64,000 nt of DNA from Collinsella sp. (lineage in GTDB: Bacteria; Actinomycetota; Coriobacteriia; Coriobacteriales; Coriobacteriaceae), in NCBI GenBank assembly GCA_019425015.1, contig JAHYYJ010000011.1, positions 1 to 64,000 of the forward strand, read 5' to 3'. Numbering within the stretch: the first letter of the stretch is position 1; every line of letters begins with the position of its first letter. Positions 43,778 through 52,179 of this stretch are shown one piece after another. The notes under the pieces were generated by a model that saw nothing but the letters and a program-made list of their open reading frames with translations, searched no databases and had not been told where the DNA came from. The position numbers were made by a program, and so were the translations under genes.

Positions 43778-46555
43778 TTATTTCTTCCCAAATTTGATTT
43801 TGATCGCACGCTTCAAAGCGTACTTGCCGAGGCTGGGGAGCTTTTGCTCGTATTTGACCATCGTGGAGCACTCGGGGCGGTCGCGATCCAGATGGATGGC
43901 GTCAAACGCGCACTTGGTGGTGCACAGGCCGCAGCCGATGCACTTGTTGGGGTCGACGATCGAGGCACCGCAGCCCAAGCAGCGAGCGGTCTCGGCGCGC
44001 ACCTGCTCCTCGGTAAAGGTCTCGACGTACTCGCTAAAGGGCGCAGCCTTCTCGCGCTCGCGGTCGACACGTGCCACCTCGCGGCTTGCGTTGTCATAGC
44101 TCTCAATCACAACATCGTCGCGGTCAAGCGCGGTGTAGCGGCGCTGGTTGCGGCCGATGGTGAGCGTGGAGCCCGGCTGCACAAAGCGATGGATGGACAC
44201 GGCGGCCTCGTGACCGGCGGCGATGGCGTCGATAGCAAAGCTGGGACCGGTGTAGACGTCGCCGCCCACAAAGATGTCGGGCTCGGCGGTCTGGTACGTC
44301 TGCGGATCGGCAAGGGCGCCCTGGCTGCGGCCGAGCTCCACCTTGGAGCCAGCCAGCAGGTCGCCCCACACAATGGACTGGCCAATCGACATGACGACAC
44401 GGTCGGCATCGACACGGCGCAAGTCGTTCTCGTCATACTCGGGCGCAAAACGGCCCTCGTCGTCAAAGACACGCGTGCAGCGCTTAAAGGTGATACCGCA
44501 CACACGACCGGCCTCGTCCAGGTGAATCTCCTTGGGGCCCCAGCCGCAGCTAATGTGCGCGCCGTCCTCAATGGCCTCGCGACGCTCCTCCTCGCTGGCA
44601 GGCATCTTGACCTCGCTCTCCGGGCAGAACATCTCAACGTGCTCGGAACCCAGACGGCAGGCGTTGCGCGCGACATCGATGGCCACGTTGCCGCCGCCCA
44701 CCACGATGGTGCGCCCGGGCAGCGCGTCGATCTTGCCGCTGTTGACCTCGCGCAAAAAGTCGACGGCCACGGTCACGTCCTCGGCATCCTCGCCCGGAAT
44801 ACCGGCAAGGCGGCCACCCTGGCAGCCAATGGCCACGTAAAAGGCTTTAAAGCCCTGCGCGCGAAGCTCGTCGAGCGTCACATCGCGACCGACCTCCACG
44901 CCATAGCGGAACTCGGCGCCCATCAGGCGAATGACCTCGACCTCGGCCTCGATAACGTCCTTCTGCAGCTTAAAGCTGGGAATGCCGTAGGTGAGCATGC
45001 CGCCCGGGCGCTCGTTTTTCTCGAACACGACGGGCTTGTAGCCCTTCTCGGCCAGATAGAAGGCGCAGGACAGACCGGCCGGACCGGCGCCGATGATGGC
45101 GATCTTCTGGTCGAAGCCGCCGGCACGCGTCGGGGTCACCACAGGTGGGACATAGCGAGTCGCGGCATCCAGATCGCGCTGGGCGATAAACTTCTTGACC
45201 TCGTCGATGGCCACGGCCTCGTCCACGCGACCGCGGGTGCAGGCATCCTCACAGCGGCGGTTGCACACACGGCCGCAGATAGCGGGCAACGGGTTCTCGC
45301 GCTTGATGAGCGCCAACGCCTCGTCATAGCGGCCCTGCGCCGCGAGCTTCAAATAGCCCTGAACGGCAACGTGCGCGGGGCAGGCCGTCTTGCAGGGAGC
45401 GGTGCCGGACTCATGCGTCTCGATACGGTTGTCGTTGCGGTAGTTGGGCGACCACTTGGTGTGGTCCCACTTGGTGGCATCGGGCAGCTCCTGGCGCGGA
45501 TACTCGGGCACCTGTCCGCCAGCCTTTTTGCTACAGAGCTTCTGGCCCAGTTTGGCGGCGCCGGCCGGACACACCTCAACGCAGCGACCGCAGGCCACGC
45601 ACTTGTCCTTCTCGACCTTGGCGACGTAGGCCGAGCGCGACAGGTTGGGCGTGTTGAACAGCTGCGAAGTGCGCAGGGCGTAGCACACGTTGACGTTGCA
45701 GTTGCAGATGGCGAAGATTTTGTTCTCACCGTCGATGTTGGTGATCTGGTGCACAAAGCCGTTGTCCTCGGCCTGGCGCAGGATGTCGTAGACCTCCTCG
45801 CGCGTCACATAATGGCCGCGGTCGGTCTCGACCACGTAGTCGGCCATATCGCCCACGGCGATGCACCAATCGGCCGGGTCGTCGGCGCAGCCCTCTCCCA
45901 TCACGCGACGGCTCGCGCGGCAGCTGCAGGTGCTAGCGGCATACTTACCTTCGTATTTGTCGAGCCAATGCTCGATATGCTCGATCGGCACCGAGGTGCT
46001 CGCAGCATCGATGGCCTTCTCGACCGGAATGACATGCATGCCGATGCCGGCACCGCCGGGCGGCACCATCGGCGTGGCCTTGGACAGCGGTCCCTTGGAC
46101 GCCTGCTCAAAGAACTTGGCATAGACCGGATGCTCCTCGAGCTGGCTCACGCGCATGTTGAGGAACTCGGCGGAACCCGGCACCAGCATGGGCAGCACCC
46201 ACTGCTTGGCGCGCTCGGGGTTTTCCCAGTTGTACTCGAGCAGACCCGTGTAGCTCATGTCGTCGAGCATTTTTTCGATATCGGCCTCGGGCATGCCGGT
46301 GAGCTTGCCCATCTCGGGCAGCGTATAGGGACGGCGCATCTTCATCTTGCAGAGCACTTCGGCCTGCTCGTCGGTTGCGGCCTCGGCAAACGACCAGTAC
46401 TCGTAGCCCAGCAGCTCGTCGCGGTGCAGCAGGCGGTTGGTGCAGTGCTCACACAGTTTGACGATGGCCTCGCGCGGATGCTCCGGTATCGGCGGCACGA
46501 ACTCCGCGCCGATATCGGGCTCGGTATAGCTAATCCCCGGTCCGCTGAGAATCAT
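43778..46555 (-). CDS. Multi-cluster Fe-S flavoprotein with GltD-like oxidoreductase domain
   Basis: A 925-residue redox enzyme. Order: CEHC (35-38); a winged-helix-like segment (74-112); a Cys-rich domain (CSCRASRR to CNCNVNVC, about 210-291); a [4Fe-4S] motif CVACGRCVEVCP (319-330); a GltD-type Cys motif CGRVCNRRCEDAC (427-439); FAD motif GAGPAG (489-494); a second Rossmann motif GGGNVA; a C-terminal [4Fe-4S] motif CIGCGLCTTKCAF. GltD-like domains move electrons between NAD(P)H and Fe-S partners. Start 46555 has GAAGGGAC upstream. Divergent from a TetR gene whose operator candidates overlap its promoter. Substrate unknown. Confidence 0.85.
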   Translation of the reverse strand: MILSGPGISYTEPDIGAEFVPPIPEHPREAIVKLCEHCTNRLLHRDELLGYEYWSFAEAATDEQAEVLCKMKMRRPYTLPEMGKLTGMPEADIEKMLDDMSYTGLLEYNWENPERAKQWVLPMLVPGSAEFLNMRVSQLEEHPVYAKFFEQASKGPLSKATPMVPPGGAGIGMHVIPVEKAIDAASTSVPIEHIEHWLDKYEGKYAASTCSCRASRRVMGEGCADDPADWCIAVGDMADYVVETDRGHYVTREEVYDILRQAEDNGFVHQITNIDGENKIFAICNCNVNVCYALRTSQLFNTPNLSRSAYVAKVEKDKCVACGRCVEVCPAGAAKLGQKLCSKKAGGQVPEYPRQELPDATKWDHTKWSPNYRNDNRIETHESGTAPCKTACPAHVAVQGYLKLAAQGRYDEALALIKRENPLPAICGRVCNRRCEDACTRGRVDEAVAIDEVKKFIAQRDLDAATRYVPPVVTPTRAGGFDQKIAIIGAGPAGLSCAFYLAEKGYKPVVFEKNERPGGMLTYGIPSFKLQKDVIEAEVEVIRLMGAEFRYGVEVGRDVTLDELRAQGFKAFYVAIGCQGGRLAGIPGEDAEDVTVAVDFLREVNSGKIDALPGRTIVVGGGNVAIDVARNACRLGSEHVEMFCPESEVKMPASEEERREAIEDGAHISCGWGPKEIHLDEAGRVCGITFKRCTRVFDDEGRFAPEYDENDLRRVDADRVVMSIGQSIVWGDLLAGSKVELGRSQGALADPQTYQTAEPDIFVGGDVYTGPSFAIDAIAAGHEAAVSIHRFVQPGSTLTIGRNQRRYTALDRDDVVIESYDNASREVARVDREREKAAPFSEYVETFTEEQVRAETARCLGCGASIVDPNKCIGCGLCTTKCAFDAIHLDRDRPECSTMVKYEQKLPSLGKYALKRAIKIKFGKK

Positions 46556-46646
46556 AGTCGTCCCTTCTCTTGCCACAGCCCGGCGAGACCGCGGCGCCCC
46601 TCTTTGTACGGGTTCGACATGCCCCCATGCCGTTCACCCGCTATTG

Positions 46647-46684
46647 TTGACATTGTGTCAAAAACAGTATTGACGAACCGTCAA
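46647..46684. promoter_or_regulatory. Paired TTGAC-N5-GTCAA operator candidates
   Basis: Two perfect inverted repeats with identical architecture, TTGACATTGTGTCAA (46647-46661) and TTGACGAACCGTCAA (46670-46684), have centres 23 bases apart, about two helical turns. They lie in the intergenic region between the flavoprotein gene and the divergent TetR gene; a weaker related site (GGCGAACGGTCA) follows near 46703. They are likely TetR-binding sites controlling both genes. Confidence 0.65.
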
Positions 46685-46742
46685 CAATATTCAAGACTGT
46701 TAGGCGAACGGTCAGGCAAAAGAGGATGAAAGGCGGCAAAAC

Positions 46743-47405
46743 ATGGGCAACAACGCAGCAGATATCTCTGTGGTCGATGCCGTCCCCGCATCCGATAGCG
46801 CGGCAAAACGCCTGACGGGCGACGAGCGCCGTCGCGAGATCCTCGCCGCTGTGCGCGCCGTGAGCGCCGAGCTTGGTGTGTCCCATCTTTCGGTATCGGC
46901 CGTGACCAAGCGGGCTGGCTGCGCGCGTTCGCTGTTCTACCACTACTTTGCCGATATGGATGCCGCCGTCACCGCCGTTATGGACGAGGCAATCGACGGC
47001 TTTATCTCCGAGCTCGAGCAGTGGAACGCCGGCCGCACCGTCGGCGATATCGAGGGCGCGCTCGACACCGTCGCCCCGCTCTTTAAGCGTCTGGTCGCCA
47101 GCGGCCACGAACTGCCGAGTACGCTCACCTCAAGCAGTGGCGCGCTCTACGGCGGCTTTTTGCACAACGTGGTTCAGCGAGTGGCTCAGTACATCTGCGA
47201 CACCACCGTGGTGGATTTTGTCGCCCATCATGAGCTACGCATCGACCATGTCTACGAGACGTTCTACACCCTCATCATGGGACTGTTGATGTATATCCGC
47301 ACGCACCCCGATGTGCCCGACGAGACGGTCAAGGAAATCATCGCCTCGACACTCCACATCGAGGGCTATACCGCCAAGTATCCGGAGCGCAAGCCCCAGA
47401 ACTGA
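46743..47405 (+). CDS. TetR/AcrR family transcriptional regulator
   Basis: A 220-residue regulator. The N-terminal HTH (about residues 25-70) shows RREILAAVRAV, LSVSAVTKRAGCARSLFYHYF, followed by an all-helical ligand/dimerisation domain. Transcribed divergently from the flavoprotein gene and 63 bases upstream of the membrane protein gene, with which it is probably cotranscribed. The palindromes at 46647-46684 are the likely operators. Confidence 0.9.
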   Translation: MGNNAADISVVDAVPASDSAAKRLTGDERRREILAAVRAVSAELGVSHLSVSAVTKRAGCARSLFYHYFADMDAAVTAVMDEAIDGFISELEQWNAGRTVGDIEGALDTVAPLFKRLVASGHELPSTLTSSSGALYGGFLHNVVQRVAQYICDTTVVDFVAHHELRIDHVYETFYTLIMGLLMYIRTHPDVPDETVKEIIASTLHIEGYTAKYPERKPQN

Positions 47406-47468
47406 CGACATTTGGCCAAACTGCCCGCGATCGGAAGAGGGGCCGCGGGCGTGTGAAAGGAGAGCAGC

Positions 47469-48476
47469 ATGCTGTTCGATGTTTGGGGTAGCGATACCCT
47501 TATCCACTGGGCCGGCTGGGCCATGGTCTTTATTGGCCTGATCGTGCTCAACGAGGTCGGCCGCCGCACCAAGCTGGGCGCGGCCATCATCTTTGGCGTG
47601 GCTCCGCTGGCCATGACCATCTACTGCGTCGCCATCGCCATCGGCGTCTCGCAGGGTGCCGAGTGGGCGCTCACCAACCCCACCCATGTGTACCAGAACA
47701 GCTGGTTCCACTACGCCAAGGTGTACGCGGCGCTGGCCGGTTGCTGGGGCTTCATTGCCATTAAGTACCAGTGGGGCAAGATCGGCAAGGCGCATTGGTT
47801 CCGCGCGTGGCCGTTTGTGATCGTCGCCATCAACATCATGATCGCCGTCGTGTCCGACTTTGAGAGCGCCTATCACTTCTTTGTCCTGGGCGAGTCCACC
47901 TGGGTCACCTCCGAGGGCGCCACGCAGCTGGCCGGCTGGAACAACGTGTTCAACGGCATCGCCGGTATCATCAACATCTTCTGCATGACCGGTTGGTGGA
48001 GCGTCTACGCCTCCGAGGACAAGACCGACATGCTGTGGCCCGACATGACCTGGGTCTACATCATCGCCTACGACATCTGGAACTTCTGCTACACCTACAA
48101 CTGCCTGCCCACCCACTCCTGGTTCTGCGGCTTTGCGCTGCTGCTGGCGCCCACCGTCGCCGCCTTTATCTGGAACAAGGGCGGCTGGATCCAGAACCGC
48201 GCCTTTACGCTGGCCATTTGGTGCATGTTTGCCCAGGTGTTCCCGTACTTCCAGGAGGAGTCCATCTTTGTGACCCACTCTACGATCGACCCCGGCGCCG
48301 CTACCGCGGTCTCGATCGCCGCACTGGTCGCCAACGTCGCCGCGATCATCTACATCGCCTACCGCGCCAAGAAGCTCGGCCGCAATCCCTACAAGCAGGA
48401 TGTCTTTGAGGGCACCAGCGATTGGGAAAAGGCCACCGCTCGCCGTGCCAAGGTTGATTACGCGCACGCCGAGTAA
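47469..48476 (+). CDS. Polytopic membrane protein, DUF5692-like
   Basis: A 335-residue membrane protein with about nine hydrophobic segments rich in Trp, Phe and Tyr (GWWSVYASEDKTDMLWPDMTWVYIIAYDIWNF). It resembles the DUF5692 family, with no known function. GGAGAG precedes the ATG at 47469. Downstream of and probably cotranscribed with the TetR gene, which suggests that it works with the flavoprotein. Confidence 0.7.
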   Translation: MLFDVWGSDTLIHWAGWAMVFIGLIVLNEVGRRTKLGAAIIFGVAPLAMTIYCVAIAIGVSQGAEWALTNPTHVYQNSWFHYAKVYAALAGCWGFIAIKYQWGKIGKAHWFRAWPFVIVAINIMIAVVSDFESAYHFFVLGESTWVTSEGATQLAGWNNVFNGIAGIINIFCMTGWWSVYASEDKTDMLWPDMTWVYIIAYDIWNFCYTYNCLPTHSWFCGFALLLAPTVAAFIWNKGGWIQNRAFTLAIWCMFAQVFPYFQEESIFVTHSTIDPGAATAVSIAALVANVAAIIYIAYRAKKLGRNPYKQDVFEGTSDWEKATARRAKVDYAHAE

Positions 48477-48544
48477 CATGTTGGCCGCTGTTGGCACTTG
48501 GGCATAGGCCCGCTCACCAGGCCTTTCAATCCAATGTCTCGCAG

Positions 48545-48586
48545 AGCCCCCGAAAAGCGTTTCGCTCGCTTTCCGGGGGCTTTTTG
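48545..48586 (+). terminator. Rho-independent terminator after the DUF5692-like gene
   Basis: AGCCCCCG (48545-48552) pairs with CGGGGGCT (48574-48581), with an inner AAAGCG/CGCTTT extension, followed by TTTTTG. Confidence 0.9.
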
Positions 48587-48714
48587 TCGTTGCGCCTCTA
48601 TTCATCTATTCAAAAACACGCGCATATATAAAATCGGATTTCAAATCATGCGGCGGCTCTATGGAGCCCCGTTTTTGGGTACAGTGTTGTCCCGATGTCG
48701 AGCTTGGGGGATAT

Positions 48715-50217
48715 ATGAAAGATGAGACGATGGGCCAAGAGGATGCGGCCCAAGATGCAGAAGCATGCGCCGAGGCCCTGGAGAGCCTAGACCAGATCGC
48801 GCTGGCCGAGATTGCGTTTGACGATTCGAGCGTTGATGTGCAGGATGAGCCGGAAATCGAGGCGCAGCCCGATGATCAGGATGCAAAAGACGATGGCGCC
48901 GCGCCCACCGAAGACGAAGCGGGGCACCAGGAATCCGAATGCGAGGCCGACGACCAGCCCGAATCCGACACGGGCGAGGAAACCGTCTTGCTCGACAGCT
49001 TACCGGCCGAAGATTCGCTGACTCGCGAGCTTCCTGGCCTGGGTTCCGCACCAGCCGTGGATGAGACCATCGCCATGGGCGATATTCCCCTGCCGTCCGT
49101 TCCCTCGGCACACGAAGCCGAGGTCCGCCATCGCAAGATGTCGCCCAAGCGCCGCAATCTGATGGTCGCCGGTGTCGTGGCCGTCGCGCTCGTCGCCGGC
49201 GGTGCAGGCTATGCTGCCTGGAACGGATATCAGCAAGAGCAGGCTGCCGCTGTCGCCGCCAATGCCCACACGATGATGTCGGTGCAGATTGGCGTGCATG
49301 CCGCGGGCCTCGACTGTTCCGCCGGCTCCAAGATTCCCGTACAAGTGAGTGGCCAGGATTCTGACGGATCCTCCGTGAGCGAAACACTCTATATTGACGA
49401 GCACGGCCGTGGCATCAAACTGCTACCCGGTGACTACACGCTCTCCATTGCCGCCTCCCCCATCGCGTCCGACGGCACCGTCTATACCGTGCCGACCACC
49501 AAGGCACAGGTCACGATCAAGAGCGACGGACAGGACCTAAGCAGCCAGGCTGCCTTTAAACTCAAGGTGCCTTCGGCCGACACGGTAACCGACGACCAGA
49601 TCGATGCCGCCGCCAAATATGCCGAGGAGGGAGGCGCGAGCTCCGCCGCCACCGCCAAGGTGCTCCAGCAGGCGGCAACCGCGCGGCGCGACGCCGCCGT
49701 CAATGCCCTGAGCGCGCAAAAGGCACAGGCAGCCCGTGATGCCGACGCCCGTCACAAGGCAACCGACCTCTACCAGCTCGATATCCCCGTCGAATGGTAC
49801 GGCAAGGTCGAGACTTGGCAAAATGGCAGCACGCTATGCATCTATCTTGCCGGCGACAGCGATACGCCGATTGTGACGCTCGTCGCGGTGCGCGAGGGCG
49901 AGAGCTTTACGCCCGATGAGGGCGATACGGTTTTGGGTGCGGCCAATCTAGGCAACGGTTATACCGTCTACGCCAGCGGCCCCGTCTATCCGTACGTGGT
50001 GCCCCAGACCATCAACGGGCGCACGCAGAACCCCGTGTCGACCTATCCCATGGACACAGCCATTGAGCTTGTCGAGCTTACGACCGGCAACCGCTACACC
50101 TACAGCCAGATCAAGAGCGTGCTGGTCGGCAAAGACGGCAAGGCCGACGCTGCCACCAAGCTCGAATGCGACTACATCGCCCAGATTCTGCTGCCGAGCA
50201 TCAAGGCCCAGGACTAG
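48715..50217 (+). CDS. Membrane-anchored protein with acidic cytoplasmic N-terminus
   Basis: A 500-residue bitopic protein. Residues 1-120 are very acidic and low-complexity (Asp, Glu, Ala, Gln), a basic patch (KMSPKRR) precedes one transmembrane helix (about 148-170), and the remaining ~320 residues lie outside. That region contains a beta-rich part (about 180-270), an Ala/Lys-rich helical part (about 280-330, probably coiled coil) and a C-terminal domain (LDIPVEWYGKVETW onward). The architecture resembles other Coriobacteriia surface proteins of unknown function. GGGGG lies upstream of ATG 48715; the longer opening from 48661 lacks an SD. Confidence 0.65.
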   Translation: MKDETMGQEDAAQDAEACAEALESLDQIALAEIAFDDSSVDVQDEPEIEAQPDDQDAKDDGAAPTEDEAGHQESECEADDQPESDTGEETVLLDSLPAEDSLTRELPGLGSAPAVDETIAMGDIPLPSVPSAHEAEVRHRKMSPKRRNLMVAGVVAVALVAGGAGYAAWNGYQQEQAAAVAANAHTMMSVQIGVHAAGLDCSAGSKIPVQVSGQDSDGSSVSETLYIDEHGRGIKLLPGDYTLSIAASPIASDGTVYTVPTTKAQVTIKSDGQDLSSQAAFKLKVPSADTVTDDQIDAAAKYAEEGGASSAATAKVLQQAATARRDAAVNALSAQKAQAARDADARHKATDLYQLDIPVEWYGKVETWQNGSTLCIYLAGDSDTPIVTLVAVREGESFTPDEGDTVLGAANLGNGYTVYASGPVYPYVVPQTINGRTQNPVSTYPMDTAIELVELTTGNRYTYSQIKSVLVGKDGKADAATKLECDYIAQILLPSIKAQD

Positions 50218-50252
50218 CCGGGCGCATCATGGTACTCCCCAACCGTGATGAA

Positions 50253-50274
50253 GGGGCCAGGAGGTCCTGGCCCC
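50253..50274. terminator. Hairpin between convergent genes
   Basis: GGGGCCAGGA (50253-50262) and TCCTGGCCCC (50265-50274) form a perfect 10-bp stem between the convergent 48715-50217 and 50291-51643 genes. No T run on either strand, so termination is only suggested. Confidence 0.5.
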
Positions 50275-50290
50275 ACAGATCCGTAGATGA

Positions 50291-51643
50291 TTAGGCAAGG
50301 AGCCACTTCCATGCGGGCACAGCGTGTACCACACCGTGTTCACATGGAATATCGGCCTGTTCATCCATAGTAACGATTACCGACTCGCCAAGATCAAACT
50401 GGGCCATCGAGGCATCGAGGGCTGCAATTTCGCGTTCGCGCGTTTTCTCGCTTGCCATATCCACACTCACCTGAGTCAGGCTATAAGCCTGCATGAGAAG
50501 TGCATCCCCAGCCACAAAGTCAACCTCATGGCTTTTATTCTTCTCCTTGACCAGTAGGCGGCAGACCGAACCGACCCGCACCGCAGGAGTCCTTCTTCTG
50601 AGCGCATTGAACACCGCAGTCTCGAGCCTCTGGCCCTGGTCCAATGCCGATGCGGGAGAGAATGCTCCAAACATCGCAGGATCGACAGCGTAGACTTTAG
50701 ACGCAGACCGCGTATTATTTGCAAGTGAACGCGTAAACTCCGGCACAGAAAACAGCAGGTAGGCGTCCTCGTAATACTCAAGTAAGTCGCTGAGCGAATT
50801 ACGACTGACGGGTATCTGCCTGCTCTTGAACTCGTTGTACACCTTGTTCACCGACAGCTCTCGTCCCGAAGATGCCATACACCGCGTCAGAAACAGTGAG
50901 GCCAAACGAGGGCTCTTGACGTCGTAACGCTCCACAACGTCCATAGCGACCGTTCGCGACGCATATTCCTGTAGCAGCTGAATCGCGTCTGCGGGCGTCT
51001 GCTCAAGTGTCGCGATGAATCCCCCTCGCTCGAGATATCCGACCAGATGGTGTCGGAGCAACGCTGCAGCGCTTGAGGAGAAGGGCGCGTTCGACTCAGG
51101 AACGCTCCCCGTCTTATATCGGACGTATTCCGAAAAACTCAACGGAAAAAGCTCTCGCACAAGAGAACGGCCCCTGAACTCGCTCTTAAGTTCTGAGGAC
51201 AGCATCTTAGAAGAAGATCCCGTCACGTAAACGGTCGCCTTCTCCGTATCGACCACGCGTCGCAGAAACGCACCCCATTCGGGTATTTCCTGGATCTCGT
51301 CAAAGAAAAGGTAGGCGCCCTCGCCTCGAGCAGCAGGATATAGTGCATAGAATGTATCGAGCACGTCCGCTAGTAGCGATGGCTCATACGGACGCAAGCG
51401 CTCATCCTCAAAATTGAAATATAGCATCCGGTCAAGCTCGACGCCTTGGCCCTGAAGCCGCCGTATCTCCTGATACAGGCGATACGTCTTTCCACAACGA
51501 CGGGCGCCCACAATCACATATACGATGTTGTCGCGCTTTGGCTCCTGCGGGTTGCCCAGATCAAGGTCGCGCTCAAAGACCTGCGGAATCCCCTGTTGCT
51601 CAAAGTCCTTTATTTTTTGAGCCACCAAGTCGTTGAATGCCAT
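50291..51643 (-). CDS. AAA ATPase with DUF4143 C-terminal domain
   Basis: A 450-residue protein of the AAA_14/DUF4143 family (archaeal-type ATPase group): Walker A GARRCGKTYR (about 45-54), Walker B YLFFDEIQEIPEW, sensor motif VYVTGSSSKML, then the DUF4143 domain (VDFVAGDALL). Members are common near mobile or defence loci and their role is unknown; DUF4143 has a nuclease-like fold. Start 51643 has GGAGAA upstream, next to a 25-bp perfect inverted repeat. Less G+C-rich than the surrounding genes. Confidence 0.85.
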   Translation of the reverse strand: MAFNDLVAQKIKDFEQQGIPQVFERDLDLGNPQEPKRDNIVYVIVGARRCGKTYRLYQEIRRLQGQGVELDRMLYFNFEDERLRPYEPSLLADVLDTFYALYPAARGEGAYLFFDEIQEIPEWGAFLRRVVDTEKATVYVTGSSSKMLSSELKSEFRGRSLVRELFPLSFSEYVRYKTGSVPESNAPFSSSAAALLRHHLVGYLERGGFIATLEQTPADAIQLLQEYASRTVAMDVVERYDVKSPRLASLFLTRCMASSGRELSVNKVYNEFKSRQIPVSRNSLSDLLEYYEDAYLLFSVPEFTRSLANNTRSASKVYAVDPAMFGAFSPASALDQGQRLETAVFNALRRRTPAVRVGSVCRLLVKEKNKSHEVDFVAGDALLMQAYSLTQVSVDMASEKTREREIAALDASMAQFDLGESVIVTMDEQADIPCEHGVVHAVPAWKWLLA

Positions 51644-51651
51644 AATTCTCC

Positions 51652-51711
51652 AATCTTGCTCTCCTGCTAATCAAGATTATAACGATTCTTGATTAGCAGG
51701 AGAGCAAGATT
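51652..51711. promoter_or_regulatory. Perfect 25-bp inverted repeat upstream of the AAA ATPase gene
   Basis: The arm 51652-51676 (starting AATCTTGCTCTCC) is the exact complement of 51687-51711, with a 10-base loop. It abuts the SD of the ATPase gene (start 51643). A further TCTTGATTA copy follows near 51719. It can be a dimeric operator or a leader hairpin; which is not determined. Confidence 0.7.
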
Positions 51712-51850
51712 ATGCGTATCTTGATTAATGGATAAGCAAGTTTTCTATTAGTGGCCCCTCCCGGAGGATATCGAGCGGCCGAGGGGGCAGGCATGAACGC
51801 CTCTAGCCGAAAACAAAGTAGCTAAAAAAGCCCCGTCCCAAATGAGCTAC

Positions 51851-52045
51851 TTAACGCCAGGGGTCGGCTTCGAAGAGGGGCTCGCGCTCGGGGCGACGAT
51901 CGCTATAAGGATCGTAGCCGTCGTCATCCTCGTTCTCGGCACGGATGTAGGGGTCGCGCGGCTTGGGCACAGGCTTGGGTGCAGGCTTGGGTGCGGCCGG
52001 CGCGGCGTTGGCGACCGGCGCATTCGTCTTGTTCTTGTCTATCAT
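51851..52045 (-). CDS. Small Pro/Ala/Lys-rich protein
   Basis: A 64-residue hypothetical protein: KNKTNAPVAN, an APAAPKPAPKPVPKP run and a charged end (RRPEREPLFEADPWR). AAGGAG lies eight bases before ATG 52045; a start at 52051 is too close to the SD. It lies beyond the clpB terminator, so it must have its own promoter. Function unknown. Confidence 0.45.
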   Translation of the reverse strand: MIDKNKTNAPVANAAPAAPKPAPKPVPKPRDPYIRAENEDDDGYDPYSDRRPEREPLFEADPWR

Positions 52046-52097
52046 CTGCATATCTCCTTGCCATGCAATCGTGTTCAACATTATCGATTGTCGCACG

Positions 52098-52132
52098 AAA
52101 AAGGGCGGCGGACCCAATTGGATCCGCCGCCC
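52098..52132 (-). terminator. Rho-independent terminator of clpB
   Basis: GGGCGGCGGA (52103-52112) and TCCGCCGCCC (52123-52132) form a 10-bp perfect stem, followed on the minus strand by TTTTT. Confidence 0.9.
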
Positions 52133-52179
52133 TTGGCGTTTAGAGACGGCTGGCAGATTTTAAGGCATGTCCCATAAAT

